In this document: one piece after another, positions 51,555 to 63,500 of the stretch
Layout: the number at the start of each line of letters is the position of its first letter
Numbering within the stretch: the stretch's first letter is position 1
Assembly: GCA_964007475.1 (NCBI GenBank)
Contig: OZ023273.1
Coordinates: forward strand, 16,877,922-16,941,921
DNA from: Hybos culiciformis
Lineage: Eukaryota > Arthropoda > Insecta > Diptera > Hybotidae
Reading direction: 5' to 3'
DNA: 64,000 bases
Notes under the pieces: generated by a model
What the model was told of the DNA's origin: nothing
What the model saw: the letters and a program-made list of their open reading frames with translations, nothing else
Databases searched by the model: none
Made by a program: the position numbers and the translations under genes

Positions 51555-53256
51555 CCTACGATAATATGCCCATTTATTCTTCTTATATTGTTTCCCTTTG
51601 TATAATACTTTAATATCTGTAAATCGGTTGGTTTGTTCTAGTTTAATAATAATTTTGTTGTTTTGCTATAATTTCTGAAATCGTTTAAAAAACTCTAAGT
51701 TTCTATTTGATTACAAATGTTTGAAATAAAAAATTCAAAATTTTTTGTTAAAAGGGTAAAAAGTGATTAGAACTATTTTTATGTGCACATGATTTTTTCA
51801 GTTCTTAAATTATAACTACTTGGTCAACATTATATTTTTGAATTGTACTCATTTCTTTGTTTTTAGTTCAATCTTTAATTCCTAAACCTAGAAAAATTAA
51901 AACTTCAATTTATTTGTTTTGTTTAAAATTTTATAAAAATTTTTTAAACAATTTTAAAAAATTTTGTTTCACATACATATTCTTCAATTTGTTTTAATAT
52001 TAAGACAATATTATTTGGCCTTTCTTCTATATAGTGCCAGGTTTATTCAGTGGCCTTTAAGTCAAAGAATTTATCGAACAGCATAAATCCATTTCCATCG
52101 ATGTCCACTAAATATTTAATAAACATTTAAAATAAAAAAATTTGTATGGCAACAATTTAAGCCTGCAGAATATCATCATTATAATAAAAACAAATAATTT
52201 ATTTTGGAATTTATTTGGTTGCTAGAGCATTATATTCAGAAGAATATTCATTCTTAGAATATTACCTATAACGATGTGATGGCAGCTTTTCCGAAATCTT
52301 ATATATGACATTACAAACCAGCATCAGCTACTTCCACATTTTCTATTATTTATTGTTTACATAACCATAATTACTTAATCGATCTGACCAGGTAATAAAA
52401 TTGTAAGTAAGAATCCAACTAAAAAATTTCTTAGATATTTTCGTACTGCAGATTTGTACATTGAAAAATAATATTATACTTGTTACTTATTAAATACATA
52501 TTGTTTGAGCTTTGTTACCCTGATTAATTACGTGCATATAAATAGTAGATATAATTGAAATTATTTGGCCTAAAATAACATGATTCAAAAATAAAGTAAA
52601 TATTTGTAATTTTAAGTTAAATTAAAACAATTGTAAATTTTATGTGAGCTTAGCTCACAAAAAAAAAAACTTAAAATGAATTAAGTGTGTGAAAATATAT
52701 CAAATTTGTTTGAAGACAAAAATTTACTGTGTTTGAATTTATGCAAAAGCAAAAAAAAAGAAGAAAAACCTTAATTATATTAAAATTATTTGGTTAAAAA
52801 CAATGTGTATGGAAAAAATTCACACATTTTAATTCTGTGTATATAATGTCTCTTTTTTCTTATTTTCATTATTTACTAATTTTTTTTAGTCTATAGGAAA
52901 AACCAAAACAATTTAAGTACAACAGACTTCACACATGACACCAAATCTCATAAATTTTCAATTGCATCATCATATATATATGACTTTATTATTGTGACAA
53001 AAGGAACATAATAATTATTACATTCTAGCAGCAATTGTTACATAAAAATAAATCAAATTGAATATTCAGATACAATATTATATATAAAACAATGCAGCAT
53101 TATTTTAATATTTAGCGGGTTTATTGTACAATATTTAATGAAATTTAAGGGACAAAGTAATTTAGTTATATTATTGGCAAATAAAATATTTCAAACCATA
53201 ATTGCTAGTGTACAAACCATAAATGTTGTGGAATTTTTTAATACAAATATTTATCT
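51555..53256. other. Mostly empty A+T-rich DNA
   Basis: Nothing seen apart from the EF-hand-like 27-codon frame at 52043-52126, which stands out by base composition. Confidence 0.5.
52043..52126 (-). pseudogene. EF-hand-like exon fragment, 27 codons
   Basis: Seen: the minus frame from ATG (52126) to TAA (52043) contains V-D-I-D-G-N-G-F-M-L-F-D-K-F-F-D-L-K-A-T-E. The D-x-D-x-N-G spacing followed by an aromatic flank matches a calcium-binding EF-hand loop. The position-12 glutamate is not where it should be: lysine falls there, with aspartate one position before. An acceptor-like ATATTTAG ends inside the frame, just before TGGAC. Local G+C is about double the surroundings. It could be the last exon or a remnant of an EF-hand protein; no other EF-hand exon is visible, so a relic or coincidence is likely. 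Confidence 0.25.
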
Positions 53257-53280
53257 TTTCAAAACGGGGCACTGAATTAT

Positions 53281-53570
53281 GACCGCATGAATTATGACCG
53301 CGGAAAAAGTTTGTATGGGCGGGCAAAATTCATTTTTAAAATGAATTTTGTCCGCGCAAGAAAATGTCTTTTGACCGCGCGGTCAAAATTCATTTTATTT
53401 ATAAATTGAGTCGCGGTCAAAATTCATTTTGAAAATGAATTTTGCCCGCACATTTTCTCGCGGTCAAAATTCATTTTTTTATAAATTGAGTCACGGCCAA
53501 AATTCATTTTGAAAATGAATTTTGTCCGCACATTTTGCCGCGGTCAAAATTCATTTTTTTTAAATTGAGT
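53281..53570. repeat. Left palindromic repeat block of foldback element B
   Basis: Three roughly 36-bp palindromes, each GNCAAAATTCATTTT joined to its complement and bounded by CCGC/GCGG, alternate with half units ending in TAAATTGAGTCGCGG. The two best units are 80 bp apart. Confidence 0.85.
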
Positions 53571-53731
53571 TGTTGCCTGGAACGCGAGTATTATGCACAA
53601 AAGTTATGGAGAAGATACAATTCATTTTAAATGACTTATTTTAAAAATTGAAATCAACCCTTCGATAAAATATTGTGTTCTAAGATAAAGGGCAAGGGCG
53701 CTAGCCGCAAATCCCACTGACCAACCGCTCG

Positions 53732-53759
53732 CCCGCAGCCCTGCTGCCCCCCCTTCCCC
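53732..53759 (-). other. G-quadruplex-capable tract in the centre of element B
   Basis: On minus, G runs of 4, 7, 3 and 3 are separated by loops of 2, 5 and 4 bases, satisfying the usual four-run quadruplex pattern; a fifth run of 4 lies 9 bases outside. This is the most G+C-rich spot in the window. Confidence 0.7.
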
Positions 53760-53940
53760 TTGTGTCTACCCCACAAATATTTTATCTTTTTTACTCACAT
53801 ACGATAAATAGTGTCGTTGATTTTAGGCCTTTTCCAAAAGGATGCCGTACAAAATGTATAGAAAAAGCTGTTTTTATTTTCAATATTTGTTAAGTAATAT
53901 TTTTGATGAAACTATTTCTGCATAATACAGCCGCAAATTT

Positions 53941-54218
53941 TGTCGCGGTCAAAATTCATTTTTTTTCTAAATAGAGTCGCGGCCAAAATTCATTTTGAAA
54001 ATGAATTTTGTCCGCACATTTTGCCGCGGTCAAAATTCATTTTTTTACTTAATTGAGTTGCGGCCAAAATTCATTTTAAAAATGAATTTTGTCCGCACAT
54101 TTTGTAGCGGTCAAAATTCATTTGTTTTCTAAATTGAGGCGCGGTCAAAATTCATTTTGAAAATGAATTTTGACCGCCAGTCGCGGTCATAATTCATGCG
54201 GTCAAAATTCATGGAGCC
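53941..54218. repeat. Right palindromic repeat block of foldback element B
   Basis: Three palindromes with cores near 53991, 54072 and 54153 (period 81) lie in the same direct orientation as the left block, so the element combines direct tandem units with inverted ends. Confidence 0.85.
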
Positions 54219-54227
54219 TTTCAAAAC

Positions 54228-55327
54228 ATTATTATAGTTTTGAATATCAAGATTTTTTTATCCTTATAACAAAATTACTTGCAATAGAAAGTAAATGTGA
54301 AATAAAAAATTTATCTTGCAGACTTTGTATATACAATATAGTTTTTGAATAAATAAAATCAACCAATCAACTGAAAAATTAATAATTTCGTAAAGATATA
54401 CACATTTTTAAATATAGAGTAAATTCAAAGATTCGAAAGTAAAAAATATTCTATCTTCCATATTTTATTTTAATTTTTCGAATAACATTCAGAACCTGCA
54501 GATACTTTGTGTATATATATGATTATTATTTTTTATTGTTTGACAATACACATATATTTAAGAAGTAAAAGAAACTGATTGAAACTAAAATTTGAATATC
54601 TAGAAAAAACAATAAGTCAGCATGGGAAGCATTACACAATGAAAAACATTTGTAAATAACATTTACAAACTATAATTTTTAAAATTTTATATGACATTAC
54701 ATAGTTCTGATATTATGGATACAAATGTATGTGCCTAATAAAAATCTCTGTACGATAGAAATAGTAGGGTTTCCATCAGCTCACTTGAAAAAAAAATTAC
54801 ACACAAATTTCCTATAACCATTTAAAAATTTGAATAATTAAAAGTCTTAAAAATTTTCTATAATCGAAAGTTAATTTATGTATGAAATACATTTTTATAT
54901 ACAAATTTGAGTATAGAATTGATTAATCTATCTTTACAGTTTAAAAATTTTTACAAACTAGTCAAAATGTAATTTTTTTTTAATCTTAATAATATCATAT
55001 TTAAAAAATCTACATTTATTGGTTTTTAACTCTAAATATTATGTACTTAAAGATAAAATAATCCTTTTATGCTGGTTAAAAAAATACTTGCTTCCATTTT
55101 TTCAATATGAAAATTAAATAACCAAAAACTTGCATGTTGAAAATTCATATCAGATGGATCCATCGACACTATAAATATTTAATTTTCTTATATTATTATT
55201 TTCTTCCCTAATTATTAGTCTATCGTTTTCCAACAAAAAATTATAACTACTTATATGTAAGCTAAGTTCATTGCAATAAGTTTGTCCTCAGAATGTCAGA
55301 TAATGTAATTATTTTTTAATTTTAATT
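54228..55327. other. 3' flank of the cuticular protein gene
   Basis: No gene seen. It should include the 3' untranslated region of the minus-strand gene upstream in this listing's order; the best AATAAA on minus is at 55020-55015. Confidence 0.5.
55015..55020 (-). terminator. Candidate poly(A) signal AATAAA for the cuticular protein gene
   Basis: Plus TTTATT reads AATAAA on minus, about 310 nt after the stop codon. Chance hexamers are common here. Confidence 0.35.
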
Positions 55328-57570
55328 TTAATTTATTAATTCATTATTGTCTTCACCCAGTATTTGAACACTTCTAACTGGTTTCCTACTTAATGAAACA
55401 ATCGATGTTTTTGTAGTAGTTTCTTGTTCAGGGCTTGCAACCACATTTTTTTGTGGTTCAGATTGAAGTGCTAACATTAACATTCTATATAAAAGTTCTT
55501 CTCGCACATCAGAAGGTAAATAGTTAGCTAAAGAACCAGAGGAATAATCATCATCTGCAACATAACCCGCAGGAGTTTGAGCACCGAAATATCTGGGGTT
55601 AAACTGTTTTTTTCGTGGCACAAGTCTTTGCAACTCGAATCCCATTCCAGGATCAGCTTGTGGGACAGGATTTTGAGCTTGGTACATATTTTCGTCGGGT
55701 AGATAAGGCTGGCTTCTATAGTGTGGTCTTGGTTCATATGGATTATATACAGGTAAGGGTCGAGGGAAATTGGATTGATAATGATTATAATATGGGTCAT
55801 AACCATTAAAATATGGGTTTGACGGTCTTTGTAAATACTGATGACGCGATATTAATAAATATAAAAGTCGTTCAAAATCCCGAGTTGTAAGAGGTCGTTC
55901 AGCTCCTTCTCTGTAGTAAGGTGCGGCAGATGGATTTCTATAAGGATAAGGTACTGGAGTTGCCTGCGGAATGTACGCAACTGTTGGCTCTTGTGGATAG
56001 TAATAGCCCGGTGGTGGATTTCGTTGATAAGTTTGAGCAACAGGGGCCGGATCTTGCTCAGTTCCTTCCGATTTAGTAGGTATGGGAGTTGTTTCTCTTA
56101 AATATTGTTCACTGTCAGTATTTTGTTGTGGAATAGGAATTCTGACTAATTGAGGAGAATTATTTCTTGCTTGCTGAACTCTTACGAACTGAGGAATTCG
56201 ATAGTCTTGTTTTCTCAAAATTCGACCCTCAGTATCAGTATTGGCTGGAATTTGATTTTGAATAGGTGTTTGTTGAGTTAAATAGGCATATTCAGAAGTC
56301 GACTCAGTAGTTTGCTCATCAATTTTCTTAGAAGGTAGTTTTGGATAATACTTTCCAGAAATTGCTGTATGAGAGTTTAATGTATTTTGAAGATTTGCAG
56401 CTCTACTTCGAGCAGCCAAAACCAATGATGGCAGTTTGGGATTGTTAGTAGTTGAATAAACAGGTCGGGCTGAAGAATCTGGATCAGGGTGAAGTTGCCT
56501 TCGTAATGCATTTCCTCGCAAAATAATTTTTTCTTCATCCTTTTCATCAACATCTTCGACAACTGGTTTGGCAGTAGAAATTTCACGATTGGTTGACAAT
56601 TGCACCTGGGACACATGATGATCAATTTCTAATTTTTCCGGTCTTGAAATCTGTTGTTCTGAACTTTGTTGTCTCAAATTAGTTCCTGGTAGTGGTGTTG
56701 GTCGAATGTTCACGTATGTTTTTGCTGTTGGAATAGATGTTGCATAAACTACTGTTGTAGTAGGATCCCTTGATTTAGAAGTTGATGAATGATCTCTAAA
56801 TGGTCTTTCACTTGAAGACAAATGAGCTGAAGACAGAACTCTTAAACGACGTGGAATAGTTTGAATAACGGAAGCTGATGTTGTTGAGGAATATACCGGT
56901 CGTCTCGTCGTTGAACTAGTTTGAACAGTTCGATTGGGTCGTTGCAAAACCTCTTCGTCAGAAGATTCTGATAAATTTTTCAATCCCGTACCATTATTAG
57001 CTGTGTATGAAACTCGTTTTATTTCACCATTTAAGTCAATATAACCATAAGTTCCTTTAACATTACCCAAAACGTCTCGGCTTTCAATCTTAAATGTACC
57101 ATCGTCAGCTTCATATCCAACTGTATAACTACCATCATTATTCACTTTTTGAATCTGTTTAATTATTTCCGCTTTACCATCTTTGGTCTCAGCTTTCTGC
57201 AAATCATCAGAATCTTCTTTTTGTGTTGTAGATGATGGTGCTATAGTTGTTGTTGAACTGGCTTTGGTTAAAATTACATTTAATCCAATAGTGCAAATTG
57301 CAATCAAAAATACACTTCCCGCCGATATCTGAAAAATCAAAACAAGCACCTAATATTTATTACAATTTTAATTTGATTGGTTAGTTTATAAAAAAATAAT
57401 AAAGTGGAAAAATAAAAATACTATGTGATATAATTTAATTGATATGCAGCGAAACCTATTGTTGTCAAATTTTAAAAATTACATTGATTTACAAATTTTT
57501 TCATTATTATAGTCTAATCGAATTTATATTTACGTACCTTATGTACACATGTAGAAATATGTGCTAACAT
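55328..57570 (-). CDS. CPR-family cuticular protein, 677 aa, two coding exons
   Basis: Structural protein of the insect exoskeleton, secreted and expected to bind chitin. Exon 1 is 57570-57538 (11 codons, in-frame TAA about 20 nt upstream); exon 2 is 57328-55328; they join in phase 0. The joined N-terminus is a signal peptide, M-L-A-H-I-S-T-C-V-H-K then I-S-A-G-S-V-F-L-I-A-I-C-T-I-G, probably cut near T-K-A|S-S. A Rebers-Riddiford-like domain spans residues about 73-126, with G-T-F-K-I-E-S-R-D-V, G-T-Y-G-Y-I-D and R-V-S-Y-T-A-N-N-G-T-G. The usual final glutamate and second aromatic are replaced, so I cannot place it in RR-1 or RR-2. The middle is S/T/Q/P-rich. The region around residues 460-570 is rich in Tyr-Pro pairs and could be cross-linked. 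Then come a conserved-looking R-D-F-E-R-L-L-Y-L-L helix and a second, L-P-S-D-V-R-E-E-L-L-Y. Such a long protein with a single domain near the N-terminus is unusual but known among fly CPRs. I cannot name the ortholog. Confidence 0.93.
57329..57537 (-). other. Intron within the signal peptide of the cuticular protein
   Basis: Donor CATAAG|GTACGTAA at 57537 and acceptor TTGATTTTTCAG|ATATCG ending at 57329, 209 nt. It is phase 0. The exon-2 frame has no ATG of its own before the hydrophobic core (the only upstream start-like codon is GTG in the intron), which makes an upstream start exon necessary. An intron splitting the signal peptide is the usual arrangement in cuticular protein genes. Confidence 0.85.
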
Positions 57571-60500
57571 AACGCGCGAACTAATAGAAAGTTACAAGAA
57601 TATGAAAATATAAGTTCCAATGAATACCCAAATTAAAATTATATGACACATAAATTCAGTCAAGGATGCAAAAATAATTTTGTTAACAGCAAAAATAATA
57701 AATTTTGGATTATTTTTGTAACTTATATGTTGTAAATTAATATTTAAGTAGTGACACTGAATAAAATTATATATTATTATCATAAAATTTTTGAAATGAA
57801 AATCGAAGAAATACATACATATATGTACGTATGAATCTACAACCTGCCTAATTAAGAAGTTAATGTAATTGAATTCGGGGCTTAGTCATTGCTTAGTCTA
57901 ATATTTATTTTTCTACTATAAAAGTTCCATTTTAATTTTTACTATTTTATGCATTCAGATAATTGATATAGAATTTTTAATCGATTTGAAGAAAAATTAT
58001 ACAAGGTACAGAACTCGTTTGGGTATTAAGAAAAAAAATTATATTAATTTTTTATGCATAAAGATATTTACGTATTTAATTTTTCGTTTTTATTTGAATT
58101 TTTGTAGACTTTTCTATAAATATCTCTCGTTTGATTGTGATAATTCCACTGTACTAAAATCTTATGGTTCTCCTCTATGTAGAATTGTACTTGTGTCAAT
58201 GTTCATACATAATCAACTGTTTCAAATTTATTTAATTGTGAGTTTTTTATTTTATTACTCATTTTTCGAAAATCTTACGGATTTCCCAATATAAGGAACA
58301 AATCTAATCTTTATTTAACTTACTTTGCTAGTAGTTTACTTGATTTAATGAATAAAAAATTAGAATAAATTGGCAAACTTACCAGCTCTAAGTTTTGGAG
58401 GGCTTAAATCTAATGCGTCTAATTACTAATTTTGGAAACTTCATATAGCTTTAATTTGAATATCAGGTATAAAACCATATCAAGATTCCAGATAATTTAA
58501 AAATAAATTAGTAAGTGTAATTTATTTGTTCAAGAAAATTATTGGAAAATTTGTATGCATAAAAATAATTCAAATGCCTAATGAAGCTCTTTTAATGCCT
58601 TTTATTTTCGACGACTACGGAAACAAAAAACTATGTACATGATTTTTGTATTTGATTTTTGAACAACACACATATTTGAGTACAGTTCAAAAATTTGCTA
58701 ACCGACAAATTAAATAAATTTCAACATCTCAGATGGTAATTGAAACATAACCGAATATGATGTAGGATAACGACAATACATAACGACAAGGGCTGCTATT
58801 ATTTTTTATATGAAGTTCTCTAAGTGATAAAGTAAACCAACATAATTTTTAATTACTTGATTGCTCAGTGCAAAAGCCTGGAGATTACTTAATTTTACGG
58901 TTTCTTCAAAATCGGAAATTTACTAAGGCGTTGACTCTTTTATTCAAGGTTTCCGATAATGGAACCCAAATCCGGAAATTTTAAAATCCTACCAATATTT
59001 TTGAAAGTATACAATTTATTACTTAAAACTAAAATAGTACATCATTTTAAATCTTATTTTATCTTCCATAAATTAATTCCAATTTTGTTTTATATGTTTT
59101 TCCATTTTTTATGAAAGTACAAAATTCCACTTCAAATCCTATATAAGGTTCAGGTTCAGTATAATTCTTTTATTTTATTTTATTTTCTTTAAGTTCTTTT
59201 ATAAAAATTTTCTTCGATTTTTTAATTTAATTCAATTTTAAATTTAAAATCAATTATTTTTTTCATACTTAAAAAACTACATTATATCAATATTTAAAAG
59301 CCGTCACCACTAAAAACACTATATTATTGTACCTTAGGGTGACAATTTTGTCCCATATCTCCAAGGCACTATTATTTAGAAATTCTTTTATTTTAACTAT
59401 TTTCTTAACTTTTATTCTTTTTTACTTTAACTTAAAAGACAATAAAATAAACATGAAAAAAACAAATTCAAAATTAAATAAATTTTCTAATTATAACTTT
59501 TCTGAAGCGGAAATATAAACCGCGCGTATTAAAAAACATACGAAATTGAAATAACCGCAAAATATATTCGAACAATGTCTATATAGTAAAACCCCCAAAA
59601 ATATTTTTCTTCAATTATATTTTTTTAAAGCCCATCCACTATATATATTTACTACCACTATTAACATTTTCATTTATATACGAACGAAATACAATATAAA
59701 TTTATTTAACAATATAAAATGTTTTTATTTTTATATGAAAAACCCACACAATATTTTCATAAAGGGATGTTTTTGAATAAAACTAACGATATTATTAAAA
59801 AAAAATAAAAATAAAAAATTGCTACAATTATTTTAAAACATAAGAAAAAAATCATATAATATAACCAGAAAATATTATTATTTTAAACGACCTTGCCACA
59901 AATACAAGCACTTCAGTTTGTTTTATAAAATCTCAAAGAAATGCATTTTGCATTTTAACAACACAAAAAAAAAAAATAAAAAATTAGATAAGAAAATATT
60001 CTGTTATGAGAAAAATCATAACATCCACCGTGGGAACACCCCTATTGTTTTTTTTTTATTTATCTGAAAATGGAAGACAATGTACCATTTACATAATATG
60101 AAATTCAGTATTATTTTGTTATTAAGTTCGATTCAAATCATATAATGAACGAAACTTTTCGAATAATTTAAGGTTCTAAGAATAAATAAATAAAATTTAT
60201 TTTATACGAAAGTTTCGAAGAATTTCTAAAAAGAAAATTAGAATCAATAAATTTCTTGAAAATATTTTCATCTTTAAAATGTTCTTAGTATTTGATACTA
60301 CATCGTTTTTATGTTTTTTTTTCTCTTTTAAAATGTATGCATATTCTTGTTCCTTGTTAGTCCGTTTATAACATCAGTAAAAGTAATTAAAATATATTTA
60401 AATATTAAATCTATGGTATACGAAATATTGTCAACAATTAATTTTATAATATAACATACAAACCGTATAAAGATTATACTGCATCAACCAACAGTTTGAA

Positions 60501-63500
60501 GATTGACTTCAAAATAATAACTCTTTAATTTATATTTGTGAATATTTAAAGATTTTTGTTTGTGGAAAAGCGTGTAAGCGTCTTCATATACACTAGTATC
60601 ATCGTTGTTCCAATTACGTTTTGGTGTCTATAACTGGAAGATCAGACTGTTCTTAAGCAAAATCTATGAAATTCCAACTTTGGGATAGTAAAAATATGCA
60701 ATAAAACACAACTATTATTTTGTTATAAGTAGGCATAGTAGCAATGCTGTATACCCTTCGGATTCTGTCTGCCGTGTTTTTTAATATCAACTATCATTAA
60801 GTTTTTTTGAAACTAAATAAATGGTAGTTTTAGTTTTTCCACAATAGAATCCATTTTTTTTTTACTATTTTCACATAAATTTTTTGTTTTAAATAAATTA
60901 TTTTTATTATATACAATATAAATACATTATCCAAACAATATTTTTAGTTGTTTCACATATTTAAAAGAAGTAATTGAAAGTGAAACAAAAGGCCGAAATT
61001 AAAATATCATAATTTAACACCATTATACTGTGAAGTGACAAAATATGTAAATTTTTCATAATTTTTGAAAAAAAAAAAAAAAATAACTGAAATCTTAAAT
61101 TTTCACTACATGTCACTTCTAGTTCAAAACTTTTTCCAGTTATTCCATTTGCATATTTGATATATAACAATTAATAATGTTAAGTAATTAATTCGAAATT
61201 CAGTTAACCGAATAAAAAATTATTATTATTCACTCTTTACTTTTATGATTTTTTAAGTTTATTCGGGAGTTCAGCCAAATAAATTATTATTTCATGAAAT
61301 CTATCGATTCCATGTTTATATTAACAGAAGTTTTCTTCTAACAATAACTTTTTTTTTATGTTAATTTATTAGAACATCTAAGACCATTTAATCGGCATTT
61401 AAAATTTCTAAAATAAATTTTTGATAAAAAATAAATATTTGTAAAACTTAGCATTGGTTTACGTATCAAATTAAAAAAAAAATGTATAAGTTCTTCGATC
61501 ACAGAGTCTTTTGATAAGTCCTGAAGTTAATTTTTTTTTCAAAATGATTTAAAATAATAAGTTAATCTATTTTAGATTTTTGTAAATTCATTAACAAATT
61601 GTCTCTTTTAATTTCTTTATTTGCAAAGTTTGTGTTTTAGTATTTGCTTTCATAGACCAATATTTGGAGACATCATAACTTCTAGCTTACAATATTTAAA
61701 TACTTATAAATAGCATTGAAACATTTTTGATTTGAATCTATAAACAACACATTTCAAAAGAAACAATTAAGGAACATTTAGCAGCAAAAAATAAACAAGA
61801 ACAAAAAACAATTAAGAACTTTAAAACTTAAAAACTTTTTAAGGACGTTTAAAATTTTCAATCTCTTCTATTAAATCTCAAAGTATACTACAAGAGTAGA
61901 AATTACAGTTCTTATACAAAAATTAACCAAAAGTATTTCCAATAATTTGTCGTAACGAAATACGATATATAACACCGTAAGATATAATTATTTATATATT
62001 TACATTCTATTAAAATTAATCTGTAGTTATATAGTTATATTTACTTATACATTTATATATATGTTATGTTAAATTATAATATTATTCCATAAACAAGATA
62101 TCTGTATACATATTATACGTAAATAAATGACAAATAGTATATGGTAAATGCTCAAAATACATTTTCTATAAAAAGTTTCCAGAGGAATAAATCAATTTAA
62201 CATATATTTTTGTTCCCTTAATCTTTAACACATTATGTATTCCATGTATAATTTCCATGTCAATTTATCCTAAATTATTATTCTAAAACTATAAATTCAA
62301 ATTGTTGAACGGCATAAATTAAAATATAAATGTATAACGATCATTAAAAAATGTTTTTTCAAGGTCCTATATTTAAAATAAATGAATGAAAATATGTCTA
62401 AGTTCAACACCTTTTGAATTTTTCCTGGAATTTACTATTTCCCTTACAACATGAAAATAAAATAAAATAAATAAAGTTTAATATTATTATTATTATAATC
62501 AAAAAGTCAAAAATCTAAAATATCTCACAATTATTTTAAAGGTTAAATTATAATAAGTTTGTATATCTATTAAAATAAAAATTAACTTAATTTATGTATA
62601 AGGTATACGTATTTATATGTATTAAATTAAATAACAATAATAACTTAAAAAATACTACCTAAATTTTATACTACTATATTATAGTTTAATTTATTACCCA
62701 AAAATTTTTAACACTACAAGCTTTAATGAAACTAAATCATTGACAAAGATATAAATTTTCTCATAATGTTATTTATAATTTTAAGTTAGTTAAATTAATT
62801 TATTAGTATCAATTTATGGAAAAAAAAAATCTGTATACATTACTAATAGAGGTATAATAGAGTCATTTTATTTTATTGACATACTGATCTTATTCAAAGC
62901 CAAATATGTAATGAGTGACTGAGACCCTTGCTTTCTCAATAATAATAATGAAGTAATTGGTAAGTATTTTCTTATCATTCTATAATTATTTATATTTTGA
63001 AATGCTAGTTTAATATTTAAAAGAAATATTTGCATTTAAGTCCAGCTATAGAAAGTTTAAAATCTGCGAAAATTAGGTAGGGACAGTTAAGTCCAGAAAG
63101 TGAGGGGTATAAGGCTTATATGAAGTCCGTATAATTAATTACATAAAAATGAATAAATATGAAATCATCCAGAATTAATAAGAAGAAATCGAGACTAAAA
63201 AATCAATCCAATTAATATTAATATTAATATTTTGGATTACTCGCCTTAACTGATTAAAATAAAAATTTTGACTAAGCACAAAATTTATTTTTCAGTTTAA
63301 TTTAAGAAAAAATTTAAAAGAACTTTTTTACTAAAACGAATTTAAATTTATCATTTAGAAAATATTATAATTATATGAAATGAAGCCTGAGAACATATTC
63401 TAACAACCTCTGACCGTGAAAAAAATTCTAAATAATTTGATTATAATTTAATATTTTTATAGTGCAAAACGTTTTAATTTTGTACATTTTAATTTTGTTG

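Larger units (their letters stand above)
53257..54227. mobile_element. Foldback element B with 9-bp target duplication
   Basis: Seen: TTTCAAAAC at 53257-53265 and 54219-54227 flanks a 953-bp element (53266-54218). The left end reads GGGGCAC then TGAATTATGACCGCATG...; the right end read inward is GGCTCCA then an almost identical stretch (29 of 30). Inward lie palindromic units of the form GCGGTCAAAATTCATTTT / its complement, spaced 80-81 bp (cores near 53331, 53425, 53505 and 53991, 54072, 54153). A unique centre, about 53570-53935, holds a C-rich tract. No transposase is encoded. Structure and duplication length match FB or Mutator-like non-autonomous elements, and element A at 42 kb has the same design. 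Confidence 0.9.

Noticed and set aside
54170..54352. 60-codon plus frame at the right end of foldback element B
   Set aside because: Starts in the palindromic repeat and runs into non-coding flank.
55615..55809. Frames on the other strand or phase inside the cuticular protein exon
   Set aside because: Shadows of the real coding frame, which has the domain, the signal peptide and the splice structure.
57986..58294. 102-codon plus frame
   Set aside because: F/Y/L/I/K-rich, no motif, and on the strand opposite the cuticular gene's upstream region; length alone is not enough in this A+T-rich DNA.
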